This document shows positions 1 to 6,579 of a stretch of DNA of 7,482 nucleotides, in pieces; the stretch's first letter is position 1; each line of letters starts with the position of its first letter. The position numbers and the translations under genes were made by a program. Under the pieces are notes generated by a model. That model searched no databases. It had not been told where the DNA came from and worked only from the letters and a program-made list of their open reading frames with translations. Source of the DNA: an uncultured Flavobacteriaceae bacterium (GTDB lineage Bacteria > Bacteroidota > Bacteroidia > Flavobacteriales > Flavobacteriaceae); the NCBI GenBank assembly GCA_938041595.1, contig CALITN010000001.1, forward strand, positions 1 to 7,482, given 5' to 3'.

Positions 1-1332
1 CTTTCCATGGCGCAATGGTACCCTAAAATGGCTGAATATGACTATGATGGATGGAATGCCGAGCCCTATCTTGGTCGCGAATACCATGGTGTTTGGGGTG
101 ATTTTGATGTAACTATTACCATTGACAAAGATTATATTTTGGCGGGAAGTGGTTATTTACAAAACGCTGAAACCATCGGCTATGGTTATTCAGATCGTAA
201 AAAACCAAAGGCGAAAAAAGGAAAAGTCAGTTGGCATTTTGTGGCGCCTCAAGTACATGACTTCACATGGGCTGCCGATCCCGAATACATTCACGATACG
301 CATCCCGGCCCCAATGGCGTAACCCTCCATTTTTTCTATAAAAATGATCCTGAGATCATAGAGAACTGGAAAAAACTTCAGCCTCAAACCGCGGAATTAA
401 TGCGGTTTTTCAACAACACCATTGGAACCTATCCCTACAAGCAATACAGTGTCGTTCAAGGTGGAGACGGTGGAATGGAATATGCTATGCTGACTCTAAT
501 TACGGGAGGACGCAACTATAGAGACCTCTTCGGTGTCACAGCCCACGAATTAGCGCATTCGTGGTTTCAGCATATTTTAGCCACCAATGAAATGAAACAC
601 GAATGGATGGATGAAGGTTTTACCACCTATATTTCTACTATGGCAGAAGACCTCATTTTGGAAGAAAACAACCCTTTTCCTTTGGAGGGCTCCTACTTGC
701 GCTATCTCGACTTGGCTACTACTGGCATTGAAATGCCACAGGCAACCAATGCCAATCGCTACAACCACAACCGCGCTTATGAAACCACAGCTTACAGTAA
801 AGGGGCGGTATTCTTAGCCCAACTTGGCTACGTTATCGGATCCAAGAATTTAGCGAGAACACTCAAGGAATACTACGAAAAACACAAATTCACTCACCCA
901 ACTCCTAATGATTTTCGCCGTGTAGCTGAAAACGTCTCAGGAATACAACTCAAATGGTATTTGACTGATTGGACACAGACGACCAATCGTATTGACTATG
1001 GGATTGCCACTGTGGAAACAAGAGAAAATGCAACACGAGTGGCTCTCAAACGCAAAGAACTGATGCCGATGCCCTTGGATATCCTGGTTAATTTCAAAGA
1101 CGGCACCCAGCGATTGTATTACATTCCTCTGGCGCTAATGCGCGGCGAAAAGGAAAACCCTTATGCTATTGATTGGACTGTTTTACCTGACTGGGCTTGG
1201 GCAAACCCTAATTATTCTTTTGAAATTGATCGACCCTTAGATCAAATTGAATCTATTATTGTGGATCCAACATTTTTGATGGCCGATATTGATCGTGCTG
1301 ATAATTACTACCCCAAGATCTCTTTGGAATGA
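1..1332 (+). CDS. M1-family zinc metallopeptidase (aminopeptidase N-like), 5' part missing
   Basis: The reading frame is open from base 1, so the gene begins outside the window; the first in-frame ATG at 7 is probably internal because recognisable family sequence (QWYPKMAEYD) begins immediately. The catalytic domain is intact: a GGMEY substrate-binding motif at 469-483, the zinc-binding HELAH at 544-558, the third zinc ligand Glu at 613-615 (HEXXH-x18-E spacing, within WMDEGFTTY), and the likely transition-state Tyr at 793-795 (AYSKGAVFL). M1 enzymes remove N-terminal residues from peptides. Bacteroidetes members of this type are commonly about 600 residues or more and exported, so an N-terminal beta-sandwich portion and any signal peptide would lie upstream; that is family knowledge, not seen here. 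The C-terminal part after the catalytic domain is short and has no sorting domain or membrane segment. The stop codon overlaps the rnpA start (ATGA), which suggests one transcript and translational coupling. Confidence 0.93.
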   Translation, partial: LSMAQWYPKMAEYDYDGWNAEPYLGREYHGVWGDFDVTITIDKDYILAGSGYLQNAETIGYGYSDRKKPKAKKGKVSWHFVAPQVHDFTWAADPEYIHDTHPGPNGVTLHFFYKNDPEIIENWKKLQPQTAELMRFFNNTIGTYPYKQYSVVQGGDGGMEYAMLTLITGGRNYRDLFGVTAHELAHSWFQHILATNEMKHEWMDEGFTTYISTMAEDLILEENNPFPLEGSYLRYLDLATTGIEMPQATNANRYNHNRAYETTAYSKGAVFLAQLGYVIGSKNLARTLKEYYEKHKFTHPTPNDFRRVAENVSGIQLKWYLTDWTQTTNRIDYGIATVETRENATRVALKRKELMPMPLDILVNFKDGTQRLYYIPLALMRGEKENPYAIDWTVLPDWAWANPNYSFEIDRPLDQIESIIVDPTFLMADIDRADNYYPKISLE

Positions 1333-1676
1333 AAATCAAAGGCTTGAAAGGACGAGATGTGATTACGACTCTTTTTAAACACGGAAAGGTTGTAAAAGCA
1401 CCGCCCTTGCTGATTCGCTTTCAAAAAAATAATGCCTTGCCAAATCTACACATAGGGGTAAGCGTTCCCAAAAGCAAACTCAAAAAAGCCGTTGATCGCA
1501 ATCGTGTTAAAAGACAACTTCGGGCAATTCTCCGAAAAAACAATGCGGCTGTTTGGGATGCTTTTGAGCAAACAGGACACCATGGAATGCTCCTATATCT
1601 CGACAACAAAATTCCAGAAAGTACCGTATTGGAAAGTCATTTACTGCTTCTATTGAAAGCGTTAAAAGAAAACTAA
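1329..1676 (+). CDS. rnpA: Ribonuclease P protein component
   Basis: This encodes 115 residues, the normal size for the small basic protein that binds the catalytic RNase P RNA and helps it mature the 5' ends of tRNA precursors. The diagnostic RNR motif is clear at residues 54-65 (AVDRNRVKRQLR), preceded by the conserved strand HIGVSVPKSK that packs against the RNA-binding cleft. The N-terminus (LKGRDVITTLFKHGK) matches the family's opening helix, which supports the ATG at 1329. That ATG overlaps the stop of the M1 peptidase gene by 4 bp, so translation is probably coupled. The classical upstream partner rpmH is not present; the peptidase gene takes that place. The next gene is convergent with only 4 bp between the two stop codons, which leaves no room for an intergenic terminator. 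Confidence 0.95.
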   Translation: MKIKGLKGRDVITTLFKHGKVVKAPPLLIRFQKNNALPNLHIGVSVPKSKLKKAVDRNRVKRQLRAILRKNNAAVWDAFEQTGHHGMLLYLDNKIPESTVLESHLLLLLKALKEN

Positions 1677-1680
1677 TCCA

Positions 1681-2148
1681 TTAGTCACGATGCATTTCAC
1701 AGTGTGGAATACCATCTTCCAAATATTCTTTTCCAGTGCTAATAAACCCGTGACTTTCATAAAATTTTTGAAGGTGTTTTTGGGCTGAGATTTTTATAGG
1801 TGGGGATGTTTTATCTCCTTTCTTTAACGCCTCCAAACAAAAGCGGATTAGATCGTGTCCTAATCCCGTGCCGCGATAGGTTTCACGAACAACCACCCTT
1901 CCAATAACTGCTTTTCCAGGGGTAAAAATATTTGGATCAAAAAGCCGAGCGTAAGCCACTAGGCTTTCCGAGTCATACACAAACAAATGATGCGCTTTTG
2001 GATCCAGTCCATCGATATCTTGATAAACACAATCTTGCTCTACCACAAAGACCTCAGAACGAAGTTGAAACATATCATAAAGCTCCCTTACTGAAAGGGT
2101 TTCATAGCTTTTTGTAAAGTGGTGGTATGACGATTTAGCTACAGGCAA
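1681..2148 (-). CDS. ElaA-like GNAT-family N-acetyltransferase
   Basis: The protein resembles E. coli ElaA throughout: LRSEVFVVEQDCVYQDIDG near the N-terminus, then a YARLF strand, the acetyl-CoA-binding motif A (IGRVVV followed by RGTGLG, residues about 92-97), and the C-terminal FYESHGF and EDGIPHCEM motifs. It should transfer an acetyl group from acetyl-CoA to an amine; the substrate is not known from sequence. There is no in-frame ATG or GTG near the expected start. I chose TTG at 2148, giving 155 residues, close to ElaA length; a longer TTG start at 2184 (167 residues) is also open. Either start lies inside the end of rpiB, with overlaps of 14 bp or 50 bp, so the two genes are probably one operon with coupled translation. 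The stop is 4 bp from that of convergent rnpA. The function call is firm at family level; the start is uncertain. Confidence 0.88.
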   Translation of the reverse strand: MPVAKSSYHHFTKSYETLSVRELYDMFQLRSEVFVVEQDCVYQDIDGLDPKAHHLFVYDSESLVAYARLFDPNIFTPGKAVIGRVVVRETYRGTGLGHDLIRFCLEALKKGDKTSPPIKISAQKHLQKFYESHGFISTGKEYLEDGIPHCEMHRD

Positions 2149-2566
2149 TTTTTTGAACTCTATTTTCGTGTCTGCCGCCTTCAAAGTTTGTTTCTAGAAA
2201 TGTATCAACCATTTGTATTGCTTGGGGCAAGGATAGATAGCGCGCGGGTAAACTCAATATATTGGCATTATTGTGCTGACGTGCCAAGGCAACAATTTCT
2301 TTGGACCAACAAAGTGCTGCGCGCACCTGTTGATGTTTGTTCGCTGTCATCGCGGCACCATTGCCACTCCCACAAATAATAATCCCTAAATCGGCCGCCT
2401 TACTTTCAATATCACTGGCAACAGGATGAATAAAATCTGGATAGTCCACACTGGCTTCAGTGTTTGTTCCATGATTTTGAACATGATGTCCCTTCTCCTC
2501 TAAATGGGCCGTTATCGCTGCTTTGTATGCCACCCCGGCGTGGTCATTTCCAATACTTATTTTCAT
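2135..2566 (-). CDS. rpiB: Ribose-5-phosphate isomerase B
   Basis: A complete 143-residue RpiB/LacAB-family protein. It interconverts ribose 5-phosphate and ribulose 5-phosphate in the non-oxidative pentose phosphate pathway, in the cytoplasm. Family landmarks: the N-terminal IGNDHAG phosphate/substrate loop (residues 5-11), the IICGSGNG loop with the likely catalytic Cys65, the QHNNAN segment with His98 (ring-opening position in E. coli RpiB), and the C-terminal GGRHENRV that contributes to substrate binding. The ATG at 2566 gives the standard N-terminus. It is the first gene of a leftward pair with the ElaA-like acetyltransferase. It is divergent from rnr across a long AT-rich gap. I could not see a convincing TAnnTTTG element on the minus strand upstream. 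Confidence 0.95.
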   Translation of the reverse strand: MKISIGNDHAGVAYKAAITAHLEEKGHHVQNHGTNTEASVDYPDFIHPVASDIESKAADLGIIICGSGNGAAMTANKHQQVRAALCWSKEIVALARQHNNANILSLPARYLSLPQAIQMVDTFLETNFEGGRHENRVQKIACS

Positions 2567-2606
2567 TAGGCTCTGTATTTACTTTTTTCTAGTGTTGTTA
2601 ATGGCT

Positions 2607-2615
2607 CGTTGATAA
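2607..2615 (-). other. DnaA-box-like 9-mer TTATCAACG
   Basis: Reading TTATCAACG on the minus strand, it forms a 10-bp inverted pair (ATTATCAACG) with 2801-2810. It is similar to, but not a perfect match for, the DnaA box consensus; the assignment is inference. Confidence 0.35.
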
Positions 2616-2801
2616 TTTGAGAATACGTTGTTTATATCACTAATAACTTTTTTTGTTTTTTATCTCCAATTTTTCAAACACGAAAAGAGATGAAACCATC
2701 CTTATTTTTAATTCTTTTTTATTGTGAACTTTTCCTTTTTTTTGGGCTAGTTATTAACCTTAATCTTTTCCTTTCAAAGAAAAAATTATAACCAAATTGC
2801 A

Positions 2802-2810
2802 TTATCAACG
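2802..2810 (+). other. DnaA-box-like 9-mer TTATCAACG
   Basis: An exact copy, in the opposite orientation, of the 9-mer at 2607-2615, 195 bp away. It is two mismatches from TTATCCACA. Its role as a DnaA site is inferred from its repetition within an AT-rich divergent gap. Confidence 0.35.
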
Positions 2811-2820
2811 GATTGTTAAT

Positions 2821-2858
2821 AGTCTTAGCTTTTGAATGAAAATCAATAATTTAAGACT
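2821..2858. repeat. Inverted repeat AGTCTTA / TAAGACT
   Basis: Arms of 7 bp at 2821-2827 and 2852-2858 are separated by 24 bp. The right arm continues as TAAGACTTA, itself a short palindrome. No T-tract follows directly, so it does not look like a terminator. It could be a protein-binding site, or chance in AT-rich DNA. Confidence 0.3.
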
Positions 2859-3004
2859 TAAAATCCTTTTGATAATAGGTGTATATAAAAGTAGTTTTTT
2901 TTTAATCATCCCCTAATCAAAAAGTTATTCTAATAATTAACACTACATCATATACATCATTTATTAATTAAATATTTAAAGGAATAAATAATGAATCTAT
3001 TGAT

Positions 3005-3013
3005 AGTTGATAA
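3005..3013 (-). other. DnaA-box-like 9-mer TTATCAACT
   Basis: Shares eight of nine bases with the two TTATCAACG copies and lies about 200 bp beyond the + strand copy, just after the most AT-rich stretch. It also lies about 29 bp upstream of the rnr -7 element, so a regulatory role on rnr is an alternative. Confidence 0.3.
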
Positions 3014-3041
3014 ACATCAAAGAGAGCCATTTTGAAAAGCG

Positions 3042-3049
3042 TAACTTTG
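3042..3049 (+). promoter_or_regulatory. Bacteroidetes-type -7 promoter element for rnr (TAACTTTG)
   Basis: TAACTTTG fits the Bacteroidetes sigma-ABfr -7 consensus TAnnTTTG and ends 16 nt before the rnr ATG, implying a very short 5' leader of about 10 nt. No TTG at the usual -33 spacing is visible, so only half of the promoter is supported. Confidence 0.5.
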
Positions 3050-3065
3050 TTTCAGCAAACAGCTC

Positions 3066-5228
3066 ATGTCGAAGAAGAAAAAAAAGAACCAGCAATTAGC
3101 GCGTAAGATTCAAAAGCATTTACGCGAACACCCCACCAAAACATACAACCATAAACAAATTGCGTCTGTTTTTGGTTTTAGTAGCGCCCAAGATCGAAAT
3201 GCAGTCATTACTGCCTTGCAAAAACTCAGAGTCCAAAAGGAAATAGTAGAAACCAAGCGAGGCAGCTTCCAATGGAACGGAAAGAACGCACAGTATTATG
3301 ACGGAAAGCTAGAAATTACAGGAAGTGGAAACGGTTATGTCGTTTTGGAAGATCGAGAGGATATCTTCGTCCATCGAAAAAATCTCAAGGGGGCTTTTCA
3401 TGGAGATTTGGTTAAGGTATATCCCTACAGAAGAAATAAAAATAGCCGAAAAGAAGGTGAAATAGCAGCAATCAATGAGCGTATAAAAACACGTTTTGTC
3501 GGTACTCTTCAACGTCAAAAAGATTTTGGCTTTGTTTTGACCCAAGGGGTTCATATGTACACCGATTTCTTTATTCCTAAAGAAGAATTAAAAGATTACG
3601 AAGAAGGAGATAAGGTAGAAGTGGCCTTAATTGATTGGCCCAAACGAGCATCTTCACCCCACGGATCAATCGTAAGAAGTTTAGGCAAACCGGGCGAGTT
3701 GGATACGGAAATGCATACGATCCTATTGGAATATGGGCTACCATCGCATTTTCCAAATGAAATTGAAGAAGCCGCAAATCAAATACCAACCGAAATATCG
3801 CTTGAAGAAATCAAAGAAAGAAAAGATTTTCGATCCGTTCTTACATTTACGATTGACCCGGTTACCGCAAAGGATTTTGACGATGCTCTTTCATTTCAGA
3901 AGCTCCCAAATGGCAATTATGAAATCGGAATTCATATTGCTGACGTATCGCATTATGTGGATGAGGAATCGATTATAGATGATGAAGCCTATCACCGTGG
4001 AACATCCGTTTATTTAGTGGATCGAGTGGTTCCTATGCTTCCAGAAAATTTATCTAATGGTCTTTGTTCATTACGACCCAATGAAGAAAAATTAACCTAT
4101 GCTGCTGTTTTTGAAATGGATTCAAAAGGCACGATTCACAAAGAATGGTTTGGACGAACGGTTATTTGCTCCGACCATCGTTTCGCTTATGAAGAAGTGC
4201 AGTATGTACTGGATAGTGGCACGCCATCAGTAGATGCTAGTATTTCATTGACAGGCAAAATGTATGAAATACCAGAGCTTACTTTTCAGGCAATTATTGA
4301 GCTTAATCGATTGGCTCAAGGGTATAGATCCCAACGCTTGTCGGCAGGTGCTATTTCCTTTGACCGTCAAGAAATTCAATTCCGATTGGATGCCCAAGAT
4401 CATCCTGAGGCAGTTTATTTTAAAGAATCCAAAGCTGCACATCAACTGATTGAAGAATTTATGTTACTAGCGAATCGCTCTGTTGCTACTTTTATAGGAA
4501 AACAAAAACCCATAAAACCTTTTGTTTATAGAATTCACGATGAACCCGATAGCGATAAGCTTGACAATCTACAACAGGTGGTCAAGAATTTTGGGTACCA
4601 GTTTAATCCCAATGCGAAGCAGTTAAATAAAGAAATTAATACACTTCTAAAGGAAAGCCATGGATCCAAAGAGCAAAATATGATCGATACTCTGACAGTA
4701 CGGTGTATGAGCAAAGCGATTTATACGACAGATAATATCGGACATTATGGACTGGGTTTTGATTTCTATAGTCATTTTACTTCTCCCATTCGGCGTTATC
4801 CCGATGTGTTGGTACATCGCCTTTTAGACTTTTATTTAAAAGGAGGTAAAAATGTCAATGTAGATCTTTTAGAAGAAGCCTGTGTCCACACTTCCCAACG
4901 GGAACAATTAGCAACCAAAGCAGAACGCGAGTCCATTAAATATATGCAGGTGAAATTTATGGAAGATAAAGTAGGTCAACTTTTTGATGGCATTATTTCA
5001 GGGGTAACAGAACGCGGCCTATATGTGGAATTAAGCAGTAACAAATGTGAAGGTATGATTAGCACCCGGGATTTACAGGGTGATTTTTTCTACTTCGATG
5101 AGCAACAGCACGCTATGATTGGCCAGCAAACACAGCAGGTATTTACACTTGGAGACCCTATCCGCATAGAAGTCAAAAAGGCAAATCTGTCAAAAAAACA
5201 ATTGGACTTTGTTTTGGCTCCAGAGTAG
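3066..5228 (+). CDS. rnr: Ribonuclease R (3'-5' exoribonuclease, RNB family)
   Basis: A complete 720-residue RNase R. It degrades RNA processively from the 3' end, including structured RNA such as rRNA and mRNA fragments, in the cytoplasm. In order: a lysine-rich N-terminus with a winged-helix-like segment (residues about 10-65), two cold-shock/OB folds (about 75-210), the RNB catalytic domain (about 250-580) and a C-terminal S1 domain (about 636-715). The active-site motif TIDPVTAKDFDDA starts at residue 262, giving metal-binding Asp264, Asp270, Asp272 and Asp273, with spacing as in E. coli RNase R (Asp272, 278, 280, 281). The conserved HFTSPIRRYPDVLVHR segment is also present. The protein ends directly after the S1 domain, without the long basic tail of the E. 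coli enzyme. The ATG at 3066 is supported by a -7 element 16 nt upstream. It is transcribed divergently from rpiB and appears monocistronic. Confidence 0.97.
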   Translation: MSKKKKKNQQLARKIQKHLREHPTKTYNHKQIASVFGFSSAQDRNAVITALQKLRVQKEIVETKRGSFQWNGKNAQYYDGKLEITGSGNGYVVLEDREDIFVHRKNLKGAFHGDLVKVYPYRRNKNSRKEGEIAAINERIKTRFVGTLQRQKDFGFVLTQGVHMYTDFFIPKEELKDYEEGDKVEVALIDWPKRASSPHGSIVRSLGKPGELDTEMHTILLEYGLPSHFPNEIEEAANQIPTEISLEEIKERKDFRSVLTFTIDPVTAKDFDDALSFQKLPNGNYEIGIHIADVSHYVDEESIIDDEAYHRGTSVYLVDRVVPMLPENLSNGLCSLRPNEEKLTYAAVFEMDSKGTIHKEWFGRTVICSDHRFAYEEVQYVLDSGTPSVDASISLTGKMYEIPELTFQAIIELNRLAQGYRSQRLSAGAISFDRQEIQFRLDAQDHPEAVYFKESKAAHQLIEEFMLLANRSVATFIGKQKPIKPFVYRIHDEPDSDKLDNLQQVVKNFGYQFNPNAKQLNKEINTLLKESHGSKEQNMIDTLTVRCMSKAIYTTDNIGHYGLGFDFYSHFTSPIRRYPDVLVHRLLDFYLKGGKNVNVDLLEEACVHTSQREQLATKAERESIKYMQVKFMEDKVGQLFDGIISGVTERGLYVELSSNKCEGMISTRDLQGDFFYFDEQQHAMIGQQTQQVFTLGDPIRIEVKKANLSKKQLDFVLAPE

Positions 5229-5279
5229 ATACATATGTAAATCTTTGTACCATCCTCATTCTCTTACTTGGTCCACCAA

Positions 5280-5298
5280 AAGAATGCGCAGCGTTCTT
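5280..5298 (+). terminator. Terminator-like hairpin after rnr
   Basis: AAGAATGC (5280-5287) pairs with GCGTTCTT (5291-5298) over 8 bp with one G-T wobble and a 3-nt loop, followed by the T-rich ATTATTTAAT. It starts 51 bp after the rnr stop and ends 9 bp before the -7 element of the next gene. The stem is modest and the T-tract interrupted, so termination may be incomplete. Confidence 0.5.
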
Positions 5299-5307
5299 AT
5301 TATTTAA

Positions 5308-5315
5308 TATCTTTG
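5308..5315 (+). promoter_or_regulatory. Bacteroidetes-type -7 element (TATCTTTG) upstream of the DUF2807 gene
   Basis: TATCTTTG matches TAnnTTTG and is identical to the element upstream of glnS. It would place transcription start near 5321, giving a leader of about 45 nt to the preferred ATG at 5366. No clear -33 TTG at proper spacing is seen. Confidence 0.45.
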
Positions 5316-5365
5316 ATAATGTACGACCTGTTTTAACAAGTCAAATGGTTAAATTACACCTACAT

Positions 5366-6061
5366 ATGAAACGTTTACTTTGCTTTTTCCTTCTATTGCC
5401 ATTAATCTCTATTGCACAGGAAGCCACTCAAGATAATTTTTCACAGAGAGTACTCGAAATTTCACCCTTTGTGAATTTAAAAGTTTATTCTGGAATTGAG
5501 ATTGAATTGATTGCGTCGTCCAAAGATAGCTTGGTTATACGCAGTGAAACACCAGAAGAAGTCGTTAGTGTTTTAAAAGGAAACACTCTTAAACTCCGAT
5601 TGGGTTTAGAGTACATGTTACAGAAGACCCAAACGCAAATTCAAGTATATCATTCTCAGCCATTAGACCTTATTGATCTTAGTCAAGGATCTCGGTTAAT
5701 AGCACCTAATACTGTGGAACAAACCAGTATTTCATTGATTATTCAAGAAGGCTCCAAAGCAGAACTAAAGATGAAAGTGGAAAAGCTGAGCGCAAAGATT
5801 CAGTCAGGTTCTAAGTTTTTTCCAACAGGCACGGCAAAAAACGCGATTATTTCCGTTTCCTCGGGAGCGACTTGTGAAGCAGACCAGTTGTTTTGTGAAC
5901 AAGTTGATGTCAAGGCCAATTTTGGCAGCGTTGCCTATGTCAATGCTAGTCAACTAGTGGATGCAAAATCTAGTGTCAATGCGACCATTCGAGTACACGG
6001 TAACCCAGCCAAATTGATCACGAAAGAGTCGGTAGGTGGTAAGGTAATCGAGATGCAATAA
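5366..6061 (+). CDS. Exported head GIN / DUF2807 domain protein
   Basis: From the ATG at 5366 the protein has 231 residues. It begins with a typical signal peptide, MKRLLCFFLLLPLISIA, with likely cleavage before QEA. An earlier in-frame ATG at 5345 would add seven residues (MVKLHLH) in front and weaken the signal peptide, so I prefer 5366. The mature part matches the Bacteroidetes DUF2807 (head GIN) family: an opening strand FVNLKVYSGIEIELI, then short repeating beta-strands rich in S, G, K and V, as expected for a right-handed beta-helix-like fold (ISLIIQEGSKAELKMKVEKL, then IISVSSGATCEADQL), and a closing GNPAKLITKESVGGKVIEM. Function is unknown; the family is thought to be periplasmic or surface-exposed. 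No lipobox cysteine follows the signal peptide. A hairpin separates it from rnr, so it probably has its own promoter. Confidence 0.85.
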   Translation: MKRLLCFFLLLPLISIAQEATQDNFSQRVLEISPFVNLKVYSGIEIELIASSKDSLVIRSETPEEVVSVLKGNTLKLRLGLEYMLQKTQTQIQVYHSQPLDLIDLSQGSRLIAPNTVEQTSISLIIQEGSKAELKMKVEKLSAKIQSGSKFFPTGTAKNAIISVSSGATCEADQLFCEQVDVKANFGSVAYVNASQLVDAKSSVNATIRVHGNPAKLITKESVGGKVIEMQ

Positions 6062-6067
6062 AAAAGG

Positions 6068-6103
6068 AAACCCATCATCTCTTTTCAAATCTGAAGGGTT
6101 TTT
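6068..6103. terminator. Probable bidirectional terminator between the DUF2807 gene and tRNA-Cys
   Basis: AAACCC (6068-6073) pairs with GGGTTT (6096-6101). A second stem, TTCA/TGAA (6084-6087 with 6092-6095, 4-nt loop), stacks directly against the GGG arm, leaving a 10-nt bulge on the left. T-runs follow on the + strand (to 6103) and, after two C, on the minus strand (the A-run at 6061-6065). It sits 6 bp after the DUF2807 stop and just beyond the 3' end of the convergent tRNA gene, where termination is needed in both directions. Confidence 0.5.
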
Positions 6104-6104
6104 G

Positions 6105-6175
6105 AGGCACCGAGCGGATTCGAACCGCTGTACAAGCTTTTGCAGAGCTCTGCCTAGCCACTCGGCCACGGTGCC
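6105..6175 (-). tRNA. tRNA-Cys (anticodon GCA)
   Basis: On the minus strand 71 nt fold as a full cloverleaf: acceptor GGCACCG/CGGTGCC, D stem GCC/GGC, anticodon stem GAGCT/AGCTT (one G-T pair) with loop CTGCAAA giving anticodon GCA, a 4-nt variable loop GTAC, T stem AGCGG/CCGCT with loop TTCGAAT, and discriminator base T. U73 is the identity base expected for tRNA-Cys. The 3' CCA is not encoded (TCAAA follows the acceptor), so it must be added by the nucleotidyltransferase. The gene starts 15 bp after the folB stop on the same strand with no visible promoter between, so it is probably cotranscribed with folB and cut out by RNase P. Confidence 0.95.
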
Positions 6176-6190
6176 ATGCTGTGTGCAAAG

Positions 6191-6574
6191 TTAATCATTT
6201 CCTGTTGCTTCCCAATTTTTTCTCTCTGCTTCCAACCGAACAGCTACGGAATGCACATCTGCATTTATAGGGGGGTTTTGCTTTTCTATTTTGATGTCCA
6301 CAGCGTTTACACTAGCGTGCTCCCCAAAAATGCGATCTTGGATTCTATAAAGAACCACTTCAATCAGTTTTGCGCGTCTCCCCATTGCTTCTATTACGAT
6401 AGCGGCAATGGAAACGTAGTCAACGGTATCAGCCAACTCATCTGATACGGCGGCAGCCCTCAGATTGGTATCAACAACAACATCAATTCGATAATGAGTC
6501 CCGATTTGTGATTCTTCCGCCATACACCCATGAAAAGCATAGCATCGGATGTCGTTAACATATATCTTTCCCAT
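6191..6574 (-). CDS. folB: Dihydroneopterin aldolase
   Basis: A 127-residue FolB. It cleaves 7,8-dihydroneopterin to 6-hydroxymethyl-7,8-dihydropterin and glycolaldehyde in folate synthesis, in the cytoplasm. The family signature is clear: GKIYVNDIRCYAFHGCMAEE at the N-terminus, LADTVDYVSI in the middle (the Tyr that contacts the pterin), and IKIEKQNPPI near the C-terminus with the catalytic Lys. I start at the ATG at 6574, which gives the normal N-terminus; an upstream in-frame start at 6637 would add 21 residues (MCKDITNENS...) not found in the family and would place the start within the glnS promoter region. A TATATTTG element lies only 5 bp upstream of the ATG, so the mRNA may be nearly leaderless. 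Divergent from glnS, followed closely by tRNA-Cys. Confidence 0.93.
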   Translation of the reverse strand: MGKIYVNDIRCYAFHGCMAEESQIGTHYRIDVVVDTNLRAAAVSDELADTVDYVSIAAIVIEAMGRRAKLIEVVLYRIQDRIFGEHASVNAVDIKIEKQNPPINADVHSVAVRLEAERKNWEATGND

Positions 6575-6579
6575 AGCCG

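Larger units (their letters stand above)
2567..3065. other. 499-bp AT-rich gene-free region; candidate replication origin (oriC)
   Basis: No credible gene lies here. Hand count gives about 24% G+C overall and about 18% in 2881-3000, well below the flanking genes. The + strand carries many T-tracts (2583-2588, 2648-2661 with one G, 2715-2720, 2736-2743, 2895-2903). A TTATCAA core occurs four times: TTATCAACG at 2802-2810 (+) and 2607-2615 (-), TTATCAACT at 3005-3013 (-) and TTATCAAAA at 2867-2875 (-). TTATCAACG and TTATCAACT each differ from the E. coli DnaA box TTATCCACA at two positions. The most AT-rich part (about 2927-2980) contains the 12-bp palindrome TTAAATATTTAA at 2968-2979 and would suit a duplex-unwinding element. 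The flanking genes diverge, and rnpA, often near origins in other bacteria, is about 0.9 kb away. Against it: no dnaA in view, and no perfect consensus box. It may instead be only a long divergent regulatory region. Confidence 0.45.

Noticed and set aside
2188..2379. 63-codon + strand open frame
   Set aside because: It is antisense to rpiB, which has unmistakable family motifs; no coding signal of its own.
2991..3035. A 14-codon open frame (MNLLIVDKHQREPF) before rnr
   Set aside because: It lies upstream of the likely rnr transcription start, has no recognisable family, and is short enough to occur by chance.
2567..3065. A structured RNA gene or riboswitch in the long gap
   Set aside because: The region is too AT-rich, with no G+C-rich paired arms or recognisable riboswitch or small-RNA core; the only notable inverted repeat has 7-bp AT-rich arms.
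5954..6169. 71-codon minus-strand open frame
   Set aside because: It runs through the tRNA-Cys gene and antisense to the DUF2807 gene; it is a shadow.
6176..6445. 89-codon + strand open frame with hydrophobic start
   Set aside because: It is antisense to folB, and its composition follows from the folB codons.
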